A stretch of 64,000 nt of DNA from Aphanocapsa lilacina HA4352-LM1 (GCA_019359725.1 JAHHGR010000015.1:1-64000), one strand, 5' to 3'; positions 1 through 9,449 are shown, counted from the first letter of the stretch. Notes: generated by a model not told the origin, from the sequence alone. Program-made: numbers and translations.

Positions 1-117
1 GAGCAGGTGCAAAGGGCAATGGACATGATCAATGACCGCCCGCGAAAAGTGCTTGGTTATCGGACACCACGGGAGGTATTCTTAGCTCAGTCAGGTGCTG
101 TTGCACTTCAAACTTGA
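1..117 (+). CDS. IS30-family transposase, C-terminal fragment (cut by window edge)
   Basis: Frame 1 reads EQVQRAMDMINDRPRKVLGYRTPREVFLAQSGAVALQT*, typical IS30 transposase C-terminus; the terminal GTTGCACTTCAAACTTGAA resembles an IS30 right end overlapping the stop codon. Confidence 0.8.
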   Translation, partial: EQVQRAMDMINDRPRKVLGYRTPREVFLAQSGAVALQT

Positions 118-627
118 ATGGGCCTTTTGATGCGTATCAAGAGCAATTACAAGTAAATTTTTGAAGGCAATGAAGGTCTGGTGCGTGTGGGGACAGGTAA
201 AGAATCGGGACAGTATCGCGTGGTCAGTTTTTGCGATATTGAGAACCGAGCCGAGTATCGATTGGTGACGAACTTGCCTGGCAAGGGCGAATGGCTTGTC
301 CGTGACGAAGAGGTGATGGAACTGTACCGTCAACGCTGGCAGATAGAGCTGTTATGGAAGTTTCCGAAGATGCATTTAAAGCTGAAGCGCTTGATGACAA
401 AAAACGAGAATGGCATCCGGATGCAGCTCTACGTCACCCTAATTGCTCACCGCCTGCTGGAACTGGTGGCTGTGCCAAAGATTTGGGGAAGCAAGCGGTT
501 GGATAAGTTGCGTTACTTGCAATGTTGTATGTGTCAGGAAGTCAGTTATGTGCATTGGCTGGGAAAATTGCTGGGCAGCTGGAGGCGCAGGGTCTGGCCG
601 CTCGAACTGTGTGCAAGCGTTTACTGA
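118..627 (+). pseudogene. IS4-type transposase remnant, 5'-truncated, with an in-frame stop
   Basis: Frame 1: MRIKSNYK*IFEGNEGLVRVGTGKESGQYRVV...LVTNLP...YRQRWQIELLWKFPKMHLKLKRL...; YRQRWQIE.LWK is the DDE-transposase E-region signature; the N-terminal catalytic part is missing. Confidence 0.75.
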
Positions 628-697
628 TTCAACACTTCTGGTGGCCAACCTACAAGGTGTCGTCTAGTCTAACAACGGACCCTTTGTGAAACATCAC

Positions 698-982
698 TCA
701 AGGCTGATGGTGCGCGATATATTCACGCAAGGCCCGATTGATGCTGGTTTGATAGCCTTCGTCTTGAGGGTGATTTCTTTTGAACCAGTCGATCAGGTCA
801 GCATCAAGGCGCAGGGTAATTTGTTGCTTGACAGGACGGTAAAACACACCGCGCCTAGCTCCACTCCAGTCTTGCACTTCAGGGATATCACTCGTGTTGA
901 TCTGCTCGTCTGGCAACTCTGCCAGAGACTGAAGCTGGGCTTTTTGTTGAGCCGTTAGATGCTCAGAAATTTCCTTCTTCAT
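698..982 (-). CDS. brnA: BrnA-family antitoxin (internal Met start chosen)
   Basis: Protein MKKEISEHLTAQQKAQLQSLAELPDEQINTSDIPEVQDWSGARRGVFYRPVKQQITLRLDADLIDWFKRNHPQDEGYQTSINRALREYI; RHH-like BrnA pattern; overlaps upstream toxin ORF. Confidence 0.85.
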   Translation of the reverse strand: MKKEISEHLTAQQKAQLQSLAELPDEQINTSDIPEVQDWSGARRGVFYRPVKQQITLRLDADLIDWFKRNHPQDEGYQTSINRALREYIAHHQP

Positions 983-1259
983 ATGCCCTCCGTTCTTGCC
1001 TCGTGGCTTTACGGGCGCTGATGATCCGCCCAATTTCTTTATCGCTTTGCGGGTCATACACAAGCATTGTATGAACGACGATGATCGTTACCTGATCGAT
1101 GACCCCAACAGTTTGCCAGCGCTCTTCGTCGGGATAGCTGTCCATCCGACTGACAGCGAGGGGATCGTCAAAAACAAGCTGCGCGGTCTCAAAGTCCAGA
1201 CCATGTTTTGAAGCATTTGAGCTGCTTTTGTTTTCGTCCCATACCCAGAGCAACCTCAA
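963..1259 (-). CDS. brnT: BrnT-family toxin
   Basis: WDENKSSSNASKHGLDFETAQLVFDDPLAVSRMDSYPDEERWQTVGVID...IISARKATRQERRAYEE is the BrnT signature. Confidence 0.88.
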   Translation of the reverse strand: MRLLWVWDENKSSSNASKHGLDFETAQLVFDDPLAVSRMDSYPDEERWQTVGVIDQVTIIVVHTMLVYDPQSDKEIGRIISARKATRQERRAYEEGNF

Positions 1260-1273
1260 CTCCCTACACCCAA

Positions 1274-1312
1274 CGTAGCTACAATTATGTAGCTACGGCA
1301 GTGGTTTGTCAA
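1274..1312 (-). promoter_or_regulatory. brnTA promoter (TTGACA-N17-CATAAT) overlapping an inverted repeat CGTAGCTAC-AATTAT-GTAGCTACG
   Basis: -35 at 1312..1307, -10 at 1289..1284, inverted repeat 1274..1297, 15 bp upstream of the brnT start. Confidence 0.75.
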
Positions 1313-1655
1313 GGATTTGTTGCATCCCACGAAAACTCTTAGCCAAAGATTCCCCCACTTCCTCTTTATAATTAGAGGAAAGAGTGCTGCGAAAATCCAC
1401 GGCGGCATAGGCCTTACAGTCGGTATTGTCTAGATTTTTCTTCTTTTTTGTCGCTGCTCATCGGCTTCTGATTCACAGCTCATTCTCAGCGATGCCCCGC
1501 CCATCCTGTCCAGGACCGTCTTGAGCATCGCCTCCCAACGCCCTGCTAGCGGGCAAGCTTGATCGAGCCCCGCTTCTGCACTGGCCAGTCTTCCCCTTAT
1601 TTTGCGCACCTCGGCTCTAGCCATGGCACCATAGGCGCGACTGCTCGCTGCGCCC

Positions 1656-2545
1656 GTGGCCGACACTGAACGCCGTCCCTTCGATACCAGTTTGCAGGGC
1701 CTTGCCGCTCTCTACAGCCAACACTTCCTCGCCTGGCTGCGTGGTCCAGATGCTACATGGCAGCAAGAACTCAACTCCGTTATCGTTGCTCAGCAACGTC
1801 GCGCCGACTTTCTGATCCGCTTTCTCGACGCGCAGGGCCAGCCGCAACTGCTGCATGTCGAGTTCCAGACCGTTGTGCAGCGCGGCGAGCTGCGCGAGGA
1901 GCTACCTGTGCGCATGGCATGGCCACCTACGCCGCCTTCGTACTCAATCGCTACGGCCAAGTGCCACAGCAGGTGCTGGTGCTGCTGCGGGACAGTGCCG
2001 CCAGCCGCCGGGTGCCGGAGTATTTCGCCCAGGGCGGCCTGCGTGCGGACTATCAGCTGGTGCGTCTGTGGGAGCAGGACCCGGCGCCTATCCTGACGGG
2101 TGGCCTGGTCGGGTTGATGCCCCTGGTGCCGCTGATGGGCAGCCAGGAAGTAGAGGGCTTGCTCAGCGCCAGCGTCGAGGCGGTCGAAGCAGGACTAGAA
2201 TCGAGCCAGGAGCGCAACGAAGTGCTCGCTGTAACAGGCTTGCTCGCCTCGCTGCGCGACGGACAGGCGGTGGCGGAGTTTTTTCGCAGGAGGTCGCTGA
2301 TGAATCTGTTGCAACAGACGCCGCTGTTTCAGGAGCTGACCCGAGACATCGTGCTCGAAACCGAGCGGCGCAGCAAAGTCCAGACATTGCTCCACCAACT
2401 GGGGCACAGGTTCGGGTCAGTGCCCGAAGCCGTGGCCACGGCTCTGCAAGCGATCACGGATCCACAGATCCTGGACCGGCTTAGCCTTGCCCTGCTCGAC
2501 GCTCCGGATCTGGACACTTTCCGTCGGCAGCTGCCTCCCGACTGA
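1656..2545 (+). pseudogene. Rpn-family (PD-(D/E)XK, transposase_31-like) nuclease, frameshifted
   Basis: First half in one frame (RRADFLIRFLDAQGQPQLLHVEFQT), second half in another (MATYAAFVLNRYGQVPQQVLVLLRD...); a 5-bp tandem duplication ATGGCATGGC at 1914-1923 explains the shift. Confidence 0.75.
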
Positions 2546-2614
2546 CGGATCTGCAGATTCTCGCTCGCCGCGCCGACGGTGCGGCGTCAGCATCGGGGCA
2601 GGGGGTACGGCCGC

Positions 2615-2878
2615 TCAGTGTTCCATGCCCCGGTCTCTATCGCTTTTCTTTTGGCGCTCGGCCCTCCGCTTCTCCACCTTGCCCAGGGTTGTCCCGAAGC
2701 GATCCACGTCTTCATCGCTCAGCTCGAAAGTCACCACCCGCCCGTGCTCGACGCAGCAGAGCACCCCGCGCCCGTCCTTGGCCGTGACCGTGTAGTCTTC
2801 GCCTTGCAGCTCGACACGGTCGTGGCCTCCCCCCTGCATGATCCGCTTGCCGTCCCGCTCCTCACCCAGGTGACCCAT
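2615..2878 (-). CDS. hypothetical protein
   Basis: ORF of 87 aa between lptB and the Rpn pseudogene; no recognised domain. Confidence 0.4.
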   Translation of the reverse strand: MGHLGEERDGKRIMQGGGHDRVELQGEDYTVTAKDGRGVLCCVEHGRVVTFELSDEDVDRFGTTLGKVEKRRAERQKKSDRDRGMEH

Positions 2879-2899
2879 CAGCTTCTCGTCAAAACAGAG

Positions 2900-3628
2900 C
2901 TAAAGCTGGAAATCCTCGCCCAGGTAGTACTGGCGCACCAGCGGATTGACGGCCATCTCGACGGGGGTACCGGCGGCAAAGACCTTGCCCTGGGCCATGA
3001 TGTAGGCCCGGTCAGTGGTGGAGAGGGTGGCGCGCACATTGTGATCGGTGATCAGAATGCCGATGCCCCGGTTGCGCAGGCGGGCGATCATCTTCTGAAT
3101 GTCGGCGACGGCGATGGGATCGATCCCGGCGAACGGTTCATCGAGCAGCAAAAACTGCGGACCTTCCATACCTGCGGCCAGCGCCCGGGCGATTTCGACC
3201 CGGCGCGACTCGCCGCCTGAGACTTGGATGCCCAGGCTTTTGCGGATGGTGCTGATCCCGAACTCCTCCAGCAGTTCCTCCAAGCGCTTGCGCCAGAACT
3301 TGCGGGGTACACCGGTCTGCTCGAGCACCAGCAGAATATTTTCTTCGACGCTCAGGCGGCGGAAGATACTCTGCTGCTGCGGCAGATAGCCGATGCCGAG
3401 CCGGGCGCGACGGTGCATCGGCAGGGTGGTGATGTCGCGCTCGTCTAGACCGATGCTGCCGCTGTCGGGCTTCTCCAGACCCGTAATCATGTAAAACGTC
3501 GTGGTCTTGCCCGCACCGTTGGGACCGAGCAGCCCCACCACCTCGCCCTGCTCGACTGCGAGGCTCACCGCGTCGACTACGACCCGTTTGCTGTACTGCT
3601 TGGAAATTTGATTGACGGTGATTTTCAC
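2900..3628 (-). CDS. lptB: LPS export ABC transporter ATP-binding protein
   Basis: GTG start; [52 protein letters not shown]. Confidence 0.93.
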   Translation of the reverse strand: MKITVNQISKQYSKRVVVDAVSLAVEQGEVVGLLGPNGAGKTTTFYMITGLEKPDSGSIGLDERDITTLPMHRRARLGIGYLPQQQSIFRRLSVEENILLVLEQTGVPRKFWRKRLEELLEEFGISTIRKSLGIQVSGGESRRVEIARALAAGMEGPQFLLLDEPFAGIDPIAVADIQKMIARLRNRGIGILITDHNVRATLSTTDRAYIMAQGKVFAAGTPVEMAVNPLVRQYYLGEDFQL

Positions 3629-4083
3629 TGCTGCGGCTTGGATTCGGAGGTTTTCTGCGGCGGCTCCTGCGGATCTTCGGAGGGGGGAACGGTGTAGATG
3701 GCTTCCACTTGCTTGCCCTCGGGAGGCTGGGCGTCGAAGATACCCTTGTCGATAAAATAGGTCATCACCTCGGCGTTCATGCGGTTCTCGTCCTGAATGG
3801 CCCGCACGTTGCCCGACAGGACAATCTTCTTCTCGCGCATCAGATAGGTGGCCTTCTGGGCAGTTGCCACCACCTTGCGCGCCGGATATTCGATGCGCAC
3901 GTTGCCGCGGGCGATCACGATACCGGCTTTGGTGTCCGCTTCTTGAACATCGGAAGTGATCTTCAACTGTCCACCGCCGCCGCCGGCACCAGCCCGGCTG
4001 GCGGTCTGGGCGGCGATGGCCTGGGACATGACAACACTTCCAGCCGCCAGCGCGCCTACCAACCATAGTGCTGTCCGTCCCAT
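3625..4083 (-). CDS. LptA/OstA-like periplasmic protein
   Basis: Signal peptide then [54 protein letters not shown]; 4-bp GTGA overlap with lptB. Confidence 0.85.
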   Translation of the reverse strand: MGRTALWLVGALAAGSVVMSQAIAAQTASRAGAGGGGGQLKITSDVQEADTKAGIVIARGNVRIEYPARKVVATAQKATYLMREKKIVLSGNVRAIQDENRMNAEVMTYFIDKGIFDAQPPEGKQVEAIYTVPPSEDPQEPPQKTSESKPQQ

Positions 4084-4171
4084 CTTTCGCCAACCCTCAC
4101 TTTTTCCTATGATGCCACGAGCGCCGGTCGTACCCGGTACCATGGCGCAGGGAGCCGGAGAGATTTTGTCC

Positions 4172-4729
4172 ATGAGCATCGAGCGCCTCGATCGCCAACC
4201 GGTCCACAGCGGCAGCCGGCTGAGTCTGTTTCGTGACCGCGTGCGCCTTCCCAATGGGCTGGTGCGCACCTGGGACATCCTTGAGCAGCCGCCGGTGGCG
4301 GTAATCTTGCCCTACCGGAGCGGACCGGACGGCGCACAGGTGCTGATGGTGCGCCAGTACCGCTACGCCATCGGCCAGGATTTGCTTGAATTTCCAGCGG
4401 GGATCGTCGAAGCGGGCGAAGATCCCGCCGCCGCCGCCCGCCGCGAACTGGCCGAGGAGACCGGGCTTACAGCAGCGCGTTGGGTGATCTTGCCGCCGGT
4501 TTACCGGATGCCGGGCAACTCCAACGAGCGCACCCACTTTTTTCTGGCCACCAATCTCGCCGCCGCCGACAGCTACGGCGTCGATCCCGAGGAGGATATC
4601 GCCCTGGAGTGGCTGGCGGTGGAGGAGTTCGAAAGCCGTATCCATCGCAGCCAAATCGAAGACGGCAAAAGCCTCATCCTCTGGCTTTTGGCCCAACCGC
4701 ACCTGTGGGCAGCGACTTCTCTGCCTTAG
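4172..4729 (+). CDS. NUDIX hydrolase (ADP-ribose pyrophosphatase-like)
   Basis: Nudix box GIVEAGEDPAAAARRELAEETGL. Confidence 0.9.
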   Translation: MSIERLDRQPVHSGSRLSLFRDRVRLPNGLVRTWDILEQPPVAVILPYRSGPDGAQVLMVRQYRYAIGQDLLEFPAGIVEAGEDPAAAARRELAEETGLTAARWVILPPVYRMPGNSNERTHFFLATNLAAADSYGVDPEEDIALEWLAVEEFESRIHRSQIEDGKSLILWLLAQPHLWAATSLP

Positions 4730-4877
4730 GTTACCGGCGGCTGGAGTTTTGAGCAGCAGGAACGGGATGCCGCAGCCGCATGAAGTAAAGTCAACACACT
4801 TTGTCAAGTCTTACAATTTCTCTCGATTTTTAGGGACTGTCCATTTAGAGCTTGCACAGAGGTGTGCCATCCCTATA

Positions 4878-4935
4878 GGCTCCTCGACTGGTGTCGATTT
4901 CGGTCGATATCAGCCGGGACTTTTATCGAGGAGCC
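4878..4935 (+). promoter_or_regulatory. nested stem-loop in 5' leader covering the Shine-Dalgarno of the downstream protease gene
   Basis: Outer arms GGCTCCTCGA (4878-4887)/TCGAGGAGCC (4926-4935), perfect; inner arms CTGGTGTCGA (4888-4897)/TCGATATCAG (4904-4913), pairable with two G-U; GAGGAG SD (4928-4933) lies inside the outer 3' arm, 8 nt before ATG 4942. Confidence 0.6.
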
Positions 4936-4941
4936 AAAGCT

Positions 4942-5759
4942 ATGATCCACATCGCGTCCATGCGCGGGTTTTGTGCCGGTCTGTGCGTCTTGCTGCTGAC
5001 GGTGGGCACTGTGGCCCACGCCCAGCCGCCGGTTGTTGAACTTACAGGCGGGCCGTTGCCCGTCGATCACCCTGCCGCCCAAGCCGATCCGGGGTTTTTG
5101 GGACTGCCGGACCTGGTCCCGCCGCCTTACGATCCCAACAGTCCCCGGCTACCGGACGCTTTGGCCCTTAGGGAAATGGGCTACAACCCGCTGACCGGCG
5201 AGGTGCACATGGGCGCCCCGGCGAAGTTGCCCGCAGGCAACCTGTCCAGCTTTACCCCCGCCTACGCGGGTCCGGATGGGGGCAAAGGCAGCGCCGATCC
5301 TGGCTCCGACAGCGTCATCGGCACCGACAACCGCGTGCAGATTACCAGCACCACCACCTTTCCCTATCGGGCGGTCACCAAGCTCAACGTCCAGTTTCCC
5401 TACGGTGCCGGCGGCTGATCACCCTCAATTCGTCCGTGGGCACCACCACCGGCTGGATGGGTTACGGCTACGATTCGACAATCGTGGGCACCACCGGCAA
5501 CATCGCCGGGTATCCCGGCGACAAAGGCGGCTCGACGATGTGGTACGACAACGACCCGGTGATCAGCGCCACTACCTATCGGGTCACCTACAACATCGAT
5601 ACCTACGGCGGCCAGAGCGGCAGCGGCGTCTACCAGTCGTCGGGCAGCACGCTCACGGTCTTCGCCACCCACACCAACGGCGGCTCCTCCAACAGCGGCA
5701 CCCGCATCGATTCGAGCAAGAACAGCACCCTTGGTTCGTGGATCAGCAGCGGGTATTGA
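4942..5759 (+). pseudogene. secreted trypsin-like (glutamyl endopeptidase/S1B-type) protease with internal deletion
   Basis: Signal peptide + ...ITSTTTFPYRAVTKLNVQFPYGAGG in one frame, then LITLNSSVGTTTGWMGYGYDS...GGQSGSGVY...ATHTNGG in another; the His (TAGHC) and Asp region is absent. Confidence 0.75.
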
Positions 5760-5779
5760 TCTCTCCCCCGGCTTCGCTG

Positions 5780-5798
5780 CCCCCCTTAGCAAGGGGGG
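5780..5798. terminator. short palindrome CCCCCCTT-AGC-AAGGGGGG between convergent genes
   Basis: 8-bp perfect stem, 3-nt loop, lies between convergent stop codons at 5759 and 5799. Confidence 0.55.
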
Positions 5799-6767
5799 TT
5801 AGAACGGCGACTTGACCTTGGGCTCCTGGTAGTTCTTCTCGCGCAGCCGCCGCTTGATGATTGCGAAGTACTCCTGCAGGAACGGTTCTACCTTGGTTAG
5901 CGACGTGGCGGGAATGCCGAACAGCTCTCCCGCCGCTTCCATATCGGCGCTGTAGGTTTGGCCGGTGGTGAACGCCTCGCTGAAGCGCAACAGCTCGATA
6001 AGGTTTGGGTTCAGCATTCTGGCCAACAGTTCGTTGATGCGCTTCTGGCCTTCAGAAAGAATGCTCACCTTGGGCATCTGCTTGATGCCGGACAGATCGT
6101 CGCACAGCTTGATGAGGGCCTGGACATCCCAGACTTCGGGGCCGCTTACCCCAACTGTGCGGTTTTCGAGGGCAGGAAGGGTGCAGGCGGCCACTGCGAA
6201 TTTCGCCGCATCCAAGGTGCTGATGTAGGCAATCGGCGAGGGGTTGCGCTGGATGCGCACGGGTTTTTTCTCCAGAATCGGCAGGGCAAATTCGGGAATG
6301 AGCCCCTGCATGAAGGCACTCAGCCGCAGGATGGTGTAGGGCACCCCCGAGCGCTCGATATGCTCCTCGACTTTGCGCTTGATGCGCATCATTTTGTTGC
6401 CCGCAAATTCGTCGCAGCGCAGTACTGACGTGTAGACCAGCCGCTGGAGGAGTCGGCCGCGCATCGCATCGACAAAGGCGCGCACGCCGACATCATCCAC
6501 GTTGTCGATGTTGTTGGTCTTGTCGCGGCCGTCGCGGCTCGCCAGGGCACTGGGCGTGAGGATCACCGCCTCCATTTCGGCAAGCAGCGGCCCGTAGCAG
6601 TCCGCCTCGCGCAAGTCACCGCCAAACAGTTGCGCCCCCCACTGCTCCAGAAACTGGGCCTTCTCGCGGTTGCGCACCGCGCAGCGGACCGTATGTCCCT
6701 CGTCGATCGCCCGCCGCACGACCTGCCGTCCCAGGTTGCCCGTCGCACCCACCACCAGGATCTTCAT
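5799..6767 (-). CDS. NAD(P)-binding SDR / NmrA-like, Ycf39-like protein
   Basis: MKILVVGATGNLGRQVVRRAIDEGHTVRCAVRN...; atypical SDR glycine motif GATGNLG. Confidence 0.85.
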   Translation of the reverse strand: MKILVVGATGNLGRQVVRRAIDEGHTVRCAVRNREKAQFLEQWGAQLFGGDLREADCYGPLLAEMEAVILTPSALASRDGRDKTNNIDNVDDVGVRAFVDAMRGRLLQRLVYTSVLRCDEFAGNKMMRIKRKVEEHIERSGVPYTILRLSAFMQGLIPEFALPILEKKPVRIQRNPSPIAYISTLDAAKFAVAACTLPALENRTVGVSGPEVWDVQALIKLCDDLSGIKQMPKVSILSEGQKRINELLARMLNPNLIELLRFSEAFTTGQTYSADMEAAGELFGIPATSLTKVEPFLQEYFAIIKRRLREKNYQEPKVKSPF

Positions 6768-6828
6768 CTTTACCGTCCCACTGCTTATAACAAAATGTTA
6801 CAGCCCTCTCAGAAGTGGGGATCAGGTT

Positions 6829-7419
6829 TTAGAGATCCAACCATAAATCGACTGCATCCGCTGATATCTGACCTTCGCAGTTGGGCAGTTTGCCGCTCAG
6901 GACGAGGGTAATCGCTTCGAATTGGCGAGGGGTGGCCTGCGGGTAGCGCAGGGTCGCATCGACGGTGCCGGAGGCGATGAGGGGCAGTTGTACCGAGGGG
7001 TCCGCCTGGATGGCGGGTAGATAAGCAAGCAGGTATTCCGGCAGCGGGGCGCAGCGGCCCGGGAAGTGGCGGTCGAAGTAGATGATGTAGTCACTCTTCC
7101 AGAGGTTGCATCCTTGACAGAGCGGTTGCAGGTTCTTCGCCTCGTTGGGGCCGCCGCGGCTGACCGGCACGATGTGATCGCGGGCGACGATCCCGGCGGT
7201 GGCCCAGGGTTTGCCGCAGCAGGGACAGGCGCGGTACCAGCGCAGCAGATCCCAAAATTCCCACTCCTCCACCTGGCCCACCGGGTCGTAGGCGGCGCGG
7301 CGCTCCTTCGCTTTTTTGGCGCGCGAGCGCACGGCGGCCAGGTCCACACAGCCGGGGCAGGGGTCGGTGCGCAGCAAAAAATCTTGAAGGCAATGGGGGC
7401 AGCGGTGCATGCCACCCAT
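6829..7419 (-). CDS. HNH endonuclease family protein
   Basis: CPCCGKPW...ARDHIVPVSRGGPNEAKNLQPLCQGCNLWKSD plus N-terminal CPHC/CPGC zinc pairs. Confidence 0.85.
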   Translation of the reverse strand: MGGMHRCPHCLQDFLLRTDPCPGCVDLAAVRSRAKKAKERRAAYDPVGQVEEWEFWDLLRWYRACPCCGKPWATAGIVARDHIVPVSRGGPNEAKNLQPLCQGCNLWKSDYIIYFDRHFPGRCAPLPEYLLAYLPAIQADPSVQLPLIASGTVDATLRYPQATPRQFEAITLVLSGKLPNCEGQISADAVDLWLDL

Positions 7420-7613
7420 CCTACCCGGAGGCCCAAAGCGCCTCCCATCCAGGTCTGCACCAGGCTTTATGTACACCAGCGCCTTCAGGAAAAACAGCCG
7501 GGTATCAACTGAAAATTCTCATCCCGGGAGCTCTGAAGCCAAAGCGTAACCGCGCCCAGCCTGAGACCATTTGGACCTTGTATTTCTCCAGACACTTCAT
7601 AGAATGTTCCATA

Positions 7614-7805
7614 CTAATCTTCTCTGTCTCTTCTAGCGTCGTTACGAGCAATCAAATCGTTTATTGCAGACAGTAGAAACTCTGGATCGCTCAGCAGAGA
7701 ACCTGCCTGTGCCAAATATTTGGATTTGTCGTCACGGACTCTGGGTACCAACAGGTATCGCGTGAGCTTTTGTTCCGGAATGAGCGCACTCTGGGGAATC
7801 CTCAT
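7614..7805 (-). CDS. short DUF6883-like protein (possible fragment)
   Basis: MRIPQSALIPEQKLTRYLLVPRVRDDKSKYLAQAG resembles DUF6883 N-terminus. Confidence 0.4.
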   Translation of the reverse strand: MRIPQSALIPEQKLTRYLLVPRVRDDKSKYLAQAGSLLSDPEFLLSAINDLIARNDARRDRED

Positions 7806-7864
7806 CCACTATCCGCGGTCCCGTATTCAGCATAGGCCAAGGGAAACTCCCGCGCACAAACCGA

Positions 7865-7894
7865 GAACCCCGGCAGCAAGCGCTGCCGGGGTTC
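7865..7894 (-). terminator. glnA intrinsic terminator-like hairpin
   Basis: Perfect 13-bp stem GAACCCCGGCAGC-AAGC-GCTGCCGGGGTTC located 22 bp after the glnA stop; U-tract weak. Confidence 0.7.
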
Positions 7895-7915
7895 AAAATG
7901 CCACTCAGGCGTCCG

Positions 7916-9334
7916 TTAGACGTCGAAGTAGAGCGAGAACTCGTACGGGTGAGGCCGAAGCGACATCGGGATCACTTCTTTTTCGAGCTTGTACTCGATC
8001 CAGACGTTGATCAGCTCCTCGCTGAAGACACCGCCCTCGGCCAGAAAAGCGTGGTCTTCTTCGAGCGCCTTGAGGGCTTCGGAGAGCGAACCGGGGGTGG
8101 AGGGCACCTTGGCCAGCTCCTCGGCGGACAGCTCGTAAATATCGACATCGAGGGGCTCGCCCGGGTCGATCTTATTCTTGATGCCGTCCAGACCCGCCAT
8201 CAGCATCGCCGCAAAGGCGATGTAGGCGTTGGAGCTGGCGTCGGGGCAGCGGAATTCCAGGCGCTTGGCCTTGGGGCTCTTGCCGCTCAGCGGAATGCGG
8301 ATTGAAGCGGAGCGGTTGCCCTGGGAGTAGGCCAGGTTCACCGGCGCCTCGAAACCGGGCACCAGGCGCTTGTAGGAGTTGGTGGTCGGGTTGGAAAAGG
8401 CCAGAATCGCCGGGGCGTGCTTGAGCAGGCCGCCAATGTAGTAGAGCGCCATTTCGCTCAAGTCGGCGTACTTGTCGCCTGCGAACAGCGGCTGGCCATC
8501 CTTCCAGAGCGACTGGTGGGTGTGCATGCCGGTGCCGTTGTCATTAAAGATTGGCTTGGGCATGAAGGTCGCCACCTTGCCGTGCTTGCGGGCGACGTTT
8601 TTGATTACGTACTTGTAGATTTGCAGCGCGTCCGCCGCCTCCACCATCGACAAAAAGCGCACCCCGAGTTCGGCCTGACCGCCGGAGGCCACCTCGTGGT
8701 GGTGCTTCTCGATGGGCACTCCCAGGCTGCCCATGGTCAGCAGCATCTCCGTGCGGATGTCCTGCATCGAATCGGTGGGGGCAACCGGGAAGTAACCTTC
8801 TTTGTTGCGCGGTTTGTAGCCCAGGTTGGGGCCTTCGCTGCGGCCGGTGTTCCAGTTGCCTTCGACCGAGTCGAGATAGTAGTAGCCCGCATTCTGGGTC
8901 TGATCGAAGCGCACATCGTCGAAGATGAAAAATTCCGCCTCGGGGCCGAAGTAGGCGGTGTCGGCAATGCCGGTGCCTTTGAGATATTCAAGTGCCTTGG
9001 CGGCAATCGTGCGCGGGTCGCGGCCGTAGGGTTCGCCCGTGCGCGGCTCGCGAATCGAGCAGGTCAGGCTCAGGGTCGTCTCTTTGAAGAACGGATCGAT
9101 GAACGCCGTGCTCGGATCCGGCACCATCAGCATGTCCGACTCGTTGATGGCTTTCCAGCCGCGGATGCTCGAGCCGTCAAAAGGGATGCCCTCGGCAAAA
9201 GCATCCGCATCGATCTGGTTGGTGGCAAACGAACAATGCTGCCAGGTGCCCGGCAAATCGATGAACTTTAAGTCAACTATTTTGACATCCTCGTCTTGGA
9301 TCATCTTGAGAACGTCGTCGGGAGTCTTCGCCAT
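7916..9334 (-). CDS. glnA: type I glutamine synthetase
   Basis: 472 aa; [78 protein letters not shown]. Confidence 0.97.
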   Translation of the reverse strand: MAKTPDDVLKMIQDEDVKIVDLKFIDLPGTWQHCSFATNQIDADAFAEGIPFDGSSIRGWKAINESDMLMVPDPSTAFIDPFFKETTLSLTCSIREPRTGEPYGRDPRTIAAKALEYLKGTGIADTAYFGPEAEFFIFDDVRFDQTQNAGYYYLDSVEGNWNTGRSEGPNLGYKPRNKEGYFPVAPTDSMQDIRTEMLLTMGSLGVPIEKHHHEVASGGQAELGVRFLSMVEAADALQIYKYVIKNVARKHGKVATFMPKPIFNDNGTGMHTHQSLWKDGQPLFAGDKYADLSEMALYYIGGLLKHAPAILAFSNPTTNSYKRLVPGFEAPVNLAYSQGNRSASIRIPLSGKSPKAKRLEFRCPDASSNAYIAFAAMLMAGLDGIKNKIDPGEPLDVDIYELSAEELAKVPSTPGSLSEALKALEEDHAFLAEGGVFSEELINVWIEYKLEKEVIPMSLRPHPYEFSLYFDV

Positions 9335-9407
9335 GTCGAGGCTCTCCTAGAGCTGTAGTGGGCCAAGTGAAAGAGTGGAGCCAAGCCGGCCAGGGCAGGG
9401 CCAACCC

Positions 9408-9449
9408 ATACTAAGGAGGCTCAGGGAGGTGTTTTGTAGTCTGAGATAC
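9408..9449 (-). promoter_or_regulatory. NtcA-activated glnA promoter: GTATCTCAGACTAC - N22 - TAGTAT
   Basis: GTA-N8-TAC at 9449..9436 and TAN3T at 9413..9408, separated by 22 nt, upstream of glnA start. Confidence 0.85.

Noticed and set aside
2900-4093. ORF track fuses lptB with an upstream 155-aa extension
   Set aside because: The extension is an out-of-frame reading of lptA; lptB starts at the GTG at 3628.
8417-9271. 284-aa ORF antisense to glnA
   Set aside because: Entirely inside glnA; no homology recognised.
9335-9407. possible glutamine riboswitch in the glnA leader
   Set aside because: Leader after the predicted NtcA promoter is short and lacks the conserved glnA-RNA core.
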